Source: Burkholderia anthina
Lineage (GTDB): Bacteria > Pseudomonadota > Gammaproteobacteria > Burkholderiales > Burkholderiaceae
NCBI RefSeq assembly: GCF_902498995.1
Contig: NZ_CABVLY010000015.1
Coordinates: 124,001 to 188,000, forward strand
DNA: 64,000 bases
Direction of reading: 5' to 3'
Shown here: positions 61,104-64,000 of the stretch, piece by piece
Numbering within the stretch: position 1 is the stretch's first letter
Layout: each line of letters opens with the position of its first letter
Program-made: the position numbers and the translations under genes
Notes under the pieces: model-generated
What the model was told of the DNA's origin: nothing
Databases searched by the model: none
The model's input: only the letters and a program-made list of their open reading frames with translations

Positions 61104-61832
61104 ATGGGCCTGCTGGGAAAGCTGTTCGGAAAGAAGCCGCGTGATGAAGCGGCAACGCCCACGCCACACCACGACGCGAACGAAGCAGGCGAAGCAGGCA
61201 ACGCGAACGAGCCGAGCGCGCCCGACATCGCGCCGGAACTCGCACCCGCGCTGACGGCATTCCAGGCCGGCCGGCACGAGGCCGCGATCGCGGCCGCCGC
61301 CCCGCACGTGGAACGGCTGGCCGATGCGGCGCGCCTGTGCGCGCTGTCTTACTCGGCGATGAAGCGTTACCCGGAAGCGTTTCCTTGCTGGCTCGCGCTG
61401 TTCCAGCATGAGCCGAGCGCGCACAACGCGGTGCAGCTCGCGACGACGTCCGTGATGTGCGACGAAGTGGCGCGCGGCGAAGCGTGGATGGAGAAGGCGG
61501 CCGAGGTCAATCACGACACGCACGAGCAGTCGGACGTCGCCGCGCGCGTGAACTTCATTTCGGCGCTGATGCAAAGCGGCCACATGCGCGAAGCGCTGCC
61601 GCATCTTGCATGGGTGCGCGACGTGTATGGCCACGTGCGCATTACCGACTCGACCTTCCTGTACATGCGTGGCATCCCGTTCTTTTCGTCATTCCTCGAG
61701 AACAGTTTCGAGATCCTGAAGGTCACGCAGCCGGCCGACGCGATCGCGCCGTGGTACGGAGAACTGAAGGGCAAGCTCGACGAGGAAGGCGAAGCGCAGC
61801 TTGCCGCGTGGGTCGGTCGGTTGCCCGCCTGA
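61104..61832 (+). CDS. TPR-like hypothetical protein
   Basis: A 242-aa protein beginning MGLLGKLFGKKPRDEA. It is followed by an Ala/Glu/Pro-rich linker to about residue 45 and then helical repeats of the tetratricopeptide kind (ALTAFQAGRHEAAIAAAAP, LCALSYSAMKRYPEAFPCWLALF, FISALMQSGHMREALPHLAWV). The start at 61104 follows AAGGAAAATC. No signal peptide; probably cytoplasmic and protein-binding. Partner unknown. Confidence 0.7.
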   Translation: MGLLGKLFGKKPRDEAATPTPHHDANEAGEAGNANEPSAPDIAPELAPALTAFQAGRHEAAIAAAAPHVERLADAARLCALSYSAMKRYPEAFPCWLALFQHEPSAHNAVQLATTSVMCDEVARGEAWMEKAAEVNHDTHEQSDVAARVNFISALMQSGHMREALPHLAWVRDVYGHVRITDSTFLYMRGIPFFSSFLENSFEILKVTQPADAIAPWYGELKGKLDEEGEAQLAAWVGRLPA

Positions 61833-61847
61833 GCGGCGGGCTGTCGC

Positions 61848-61892
61848 GCGTTGCGACGCCGGCCGCGTCAAGCCGGCGCGGCGTCGCAACGC
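61848..61892. terminator. Long hairpin between convergent genes
   Basis: A perfect 14-bp stem (61848-61861 with 61879-61892, arms GCGTTGCGACGCCG and complement) with a 17-base loop lies between the TPR-like gene and the decarboxylase stop. There is no T-run; it probably ends transcription from both sides. Confidence 0.6.
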
Positions 61893-61898
61893 ATTCGC

Positions 61899-64000
61899 TC
61901 ACCGCGTGGCGGTGTCGTGGTCGGCCTGCCGGATGCACGCGATCCGGTACACGCCGTCCTCGACTTCGACGCCGTGCGTATCGTGCGTGAAGCCCGGGAA
62001 GCGCAGGTCGTACTGTTCGAGCGCTTTCAGGTAGCCGAGCAGCGGGCCGTCGGCCGGCCCCGCGTTCTCGCCCGGCATCAGCAGCGGAATGCCCGGCGGG
62101 TAGGGCACGACGCCCGTCGCGACGGTGCGGCCGGCCATTTCCGACAGCTCCAGCATCTCGATGTCGTTGTGCACCAGATGCTCGAACGCTTCGGCGGGGC
62201 TGAAGTCCGGCTGCGGCAGCGTCGAGAAGCCGAGCGACATCATCTCGGTCGTCTTCAGGTCGCTCATCGCGCTGAACATCAGGTCGCACAGCTCGCGCAG
62301 CCCGAGCTTGCCGTAGCGCTCCGGATAGCGCGCGACGAGTTCCGGCAGCGCCTGTTCGAGCGGCGCGTTCGTGTCGTAGTCGCGCTTGAAGTCGAGCAGC
62401 GTGTTGACGAGCGTGCCCCACTTGCCCTTCGTCACGCCGAGCGAGAACAGGAACAGGATCGTGAAGTCGGTCGTCTTCTCGACGACGATGCCGTGCCGGT
62501 CCAGATACGCGGTGACGACCGACGCCGGAATGCCGATCGGCATCAGCCCGCCGTTCGGCGCGACGCCCGGCGTGACGATCGACACCTTGATCGGATCGAG
62601 CATGCAGTAGTCGTCCTCGATGTTGCCGAAGCCGTGCCACGTATCGCCCGGATGCAGCACCCAGCATGACGGATCGGTGGCGAGCAGCGTTTCGTCCGCT
62701 TCATGGAAGCGCACGCGCCGACCTGTCTTGCGATCGGCGACGATGTCCGGCTGCCAGCCGTTGAAGAACCAGTCGTCGTTCTCCTCGCATTCCGCATGCA
62801 GCCGCGCGAGCATCCGGCGGAACGACACGGCTTCGCGGATCGCGTCGGTCGTCAGCGCCTCGCCGCCGGGGCCGTCCATCATCGCGGCGCTCACGTCGTT
62901 GGACGCGATGATCGCGTAGTTCGGCGATGTCGACGCATGCATCATGTACGCCTCGTTGAAGCGCGCATGCTCGATCGGATTGCGGCCGTCGCGGATATGG
63001 ATGAACGACGCCTGCGACAGCGCGGCGAGCAGCTTGTGCGTCGACTGCGTCGCGAACACGGTCGGCTTGCTCGCGTCGTGCTGCGACGGATCGCCGTGCA
63101 TCGCGTGACGGTCGCGGTAGATCGGGTTGAAGCGCGCATAGCCGTACCAGGCTTCGTCGAAATGCAGCCGGTCGACGCTCTGGCCGAGCAGTTCCTCGAC
63201 GCGCGCGACGTTGTAGCAGAGGCCGTCGTAAGTCGAGTTCGTGATCAGCGCGTGTACCGGCGTCGGATCGATGCCGTCGCGGCCGCGCACCAGCGGGTTC
63301 GCGTCGATCGCGAGGCGCACGGCGGCGGCCGTGAGCCGTTCCGGCATGATCGGCCCGATGATCCCGTAATGGTTGCGCGACGGGATCAGGTAGGTCGGAA
63401 TCGCGCCGGACATCGTCATCGCGTGCTCGGCCGATTTGTGGCAGTTGCGGTCGCACAGCGCGACCTGGTTGCGCGTGACGCTCGCCATCAGGATCACGCG
63501 GTTCGACATCGACGAGCCGTTCGTCACGTGATACGTGCGGTGCGCGCCGAACACGCGCGCCGCGTAGCGTTCGCTTTCGCCGATCGGGCCCGAGTGATCG
63601 AGCAGCGAGCCGAGTTCGCCGACCGAGATCGACAGGTCCGAGCGGAACAGCGCTTCGCCGAAGAATTCGAAATACGCGCGGCCGACCGGCGATTTCAGGA
63701 ACGCGGTGCCGCCCGTGTGGCCCGGCGTGTGCCACGAGTATTCGTACACGCGCGAGAACTGCGCGAGCGCGCGGAACATCGGCGGCAGCACGGTTTCGCG
63801 GTAGCGTTCGATCGCGGCGACGATCCGCCCGCCGATGAACGCGGTGGTGTCTTCCAGCATCCAGATGAAGTCGTCGGCCTTGCGCATCGCATCGACCGGA
63901 ATCGCGGCCGCGCTCGCGCGGCTCGCGAGCAGGAACACCGGCACTGTCGCATTGCGCGCGCGCATCGCGTCGAGCACGGCCTGCGCGGGCGCATGCGCGG
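61899..64000 (-). CDS. Arginine/lysine/ornithine decarboxylase, cut at the right edge
   Basis: At least 692 residues of a PLP-dependent fold-III decarboxylase (Orn/Lys/Arg class); the start lies beyond base 64000, and about 60 N-terminal residues (part of the receiver-like wing domain) are missing from view. Visible: SWHTPGHTGGTAFLKSPVG, HVTNGSSMSNRVI, LHFDEAWYGYARFNPIY and the PLP lysine in FATQSTHKLLAALSQ, plus the large C-terminal domain with YPPGIPLLMPGE. Substrate choice among arginine, lysine and ornithine cannot be decided here. These enzymes make polyamines or consume protons in acid. Confidence 0.92.
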   Translation of the reverse strand, partial: AHAPAQAVLDAMRARNATVPVFLLASRASAAAIPVDAMRKADDFIWMLEDTTAFIGGRIVAAIERYRETVLPPMFRALAQFSRVYEYSWHTPGHTGGTAFLKSPVGRAYFEFFGEALFRSDLSISVGELGSLLDHSGPIGESERYAARVFGAHRTYHVTNGSSMSNRVILMASVTRNQVALCDRNCHKSAEHAMTMSGAIPTYLIPSRNHYGIIGPIMPERLTAAAVRLAIDANPLVRGRDGIDPTPVHALITNSTYDGLCYNVARVEELLGQSVDRLHFDEAWYGYARFNPIYRDRHAMHGDPSQHDASKPTVFATQSTHKLLAALSQASFIHIRDGRNPIEHARFNEAYMMHASTSPNYAIIASNDVSAAMMDGPGGEALTTDAIREAVSFRRMLARLHAECEENDDWFFNGWQPDIVADRKTGRRVRFHEADETLLATDPSCWVLHPGDTWHGFGNIEDDYCMLDPIKVSIVTPGVAPNGGLMPIGIPASVVTAYLDRHGIVVEKTTDFTILFLFSLGVTKGKWGTLVNTLLDFKRDYDTNAPLEQALPELVARYPERYGKLGLRELCDLMFSAMSDLKTTEMMSLGFSTLPQPDFSPAEAFEHLVHNDIEMLELSEMAGRTVATGVVPYPPGIPLLMPGENAGPADGPLLGYLKALEQYDLRFPGFTHDTHGVEVEDGVYRIACIRQADHDTATR

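Noticed and set aside
59738..61228. Upstream in-frame extension of the rhodanese gene across the regulator gene
   Set aside because: The rhodanese fold starts at residue MSYVTD with its own CAGGAG site; the extension is antisense to the FtrA-like regulator.

Overview
The window is GC-rich (roughly two thirds G+C by eye), densely coded DNA typical of Burkholderia, most likely a secondary chromosome of a Burkholderia cepacia complex strain. The basis is the divergent penR-penA class A beta-lactamase pair, the mms-type valine operon, the FtrA-like regulator beside a rhodanese, and abundant paired regulators next to catabolic genes. No rRNA, tRNA, CRISPR array, transposase, integrase or replication gene was seen.

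Left part (1-20 kb). After a gene-poor start come small hypothetical genes. Then, on the minus strand, there is a three-gene operon (M24 peptidase-like protein, an EphD-like alpha/beta-hydrolase fused to a short-chain dehydrogenase, a PF10118 protein) and a translationally coupled NfeD protease and slipin pair. An AraC-type regulator is divergent from a plus-strand valine/isobutyrate degradation operon: acyl-CoA dehydrogenase, AMP-dependent ligase, mmsA, mmsB, enoyl-CoA hydratase and 3-hydroxyisobutyryl-CoA hydrolase. The operon ends at a strong hairpin. A LysR regulator divergent from an MFS exporter follows.

Type VI island (20.2-28.5 kb, minus strand). VgrG is followed by an effector with a VRR-Nuc nuclease motif and its DUF3396 (TsiV-type) immunity protein. 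The whole effector-immunity unit then occurs a second time, preceded by a 105-bp orphan copy of the vgrG 3' end. This records a tandem duplication of an effector cassette.

Middle part (29-48 kb). Here are an HD-domain phosphohydrolase, an XRE regulator, a lipoprotein, a DUF308 membrane protein with a papain-like C-terminal domain, RNase T2 and an isochorismatase-like hydrolase. An AT-richer patch with an HNH endonuclease gene is inserted at the 3' end of glutaminase; a decayed second copy of the glsA tail lies on its far side. Next come an RstAB-like two-component system, azoreductase with two upstream palindromes, a type Vd patatin autotransporter, an orphan MreB paralogue, a DUF218 protein and a glycogen-debranching-type glycosidase.

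Repeat region (48.1-52.3 kb). Nine same-orientation copies of a ~67-bp repeat lie around penR-penA and neighbouring small genes. Each has convergent DnaA-box-like ends. No known function fits with certainty.

Right part (52.3-64 kb). A QseBC-like two-component system is divergent from a YgiW-type protein, with a CTTAA-like direct repeat between them. Then follow an RpiR regulator, a PEP mutase/isocitrate lyase-family enzyme, a DUF2158 protein, a cytochrome P450 with an unusual I-helix, a superinfection-immunity-type membrane protein, a rhodanese divergent from FtrA, a TPR-like protein, and an Arg/Lys/Orn decarboxylase running off the right edge.
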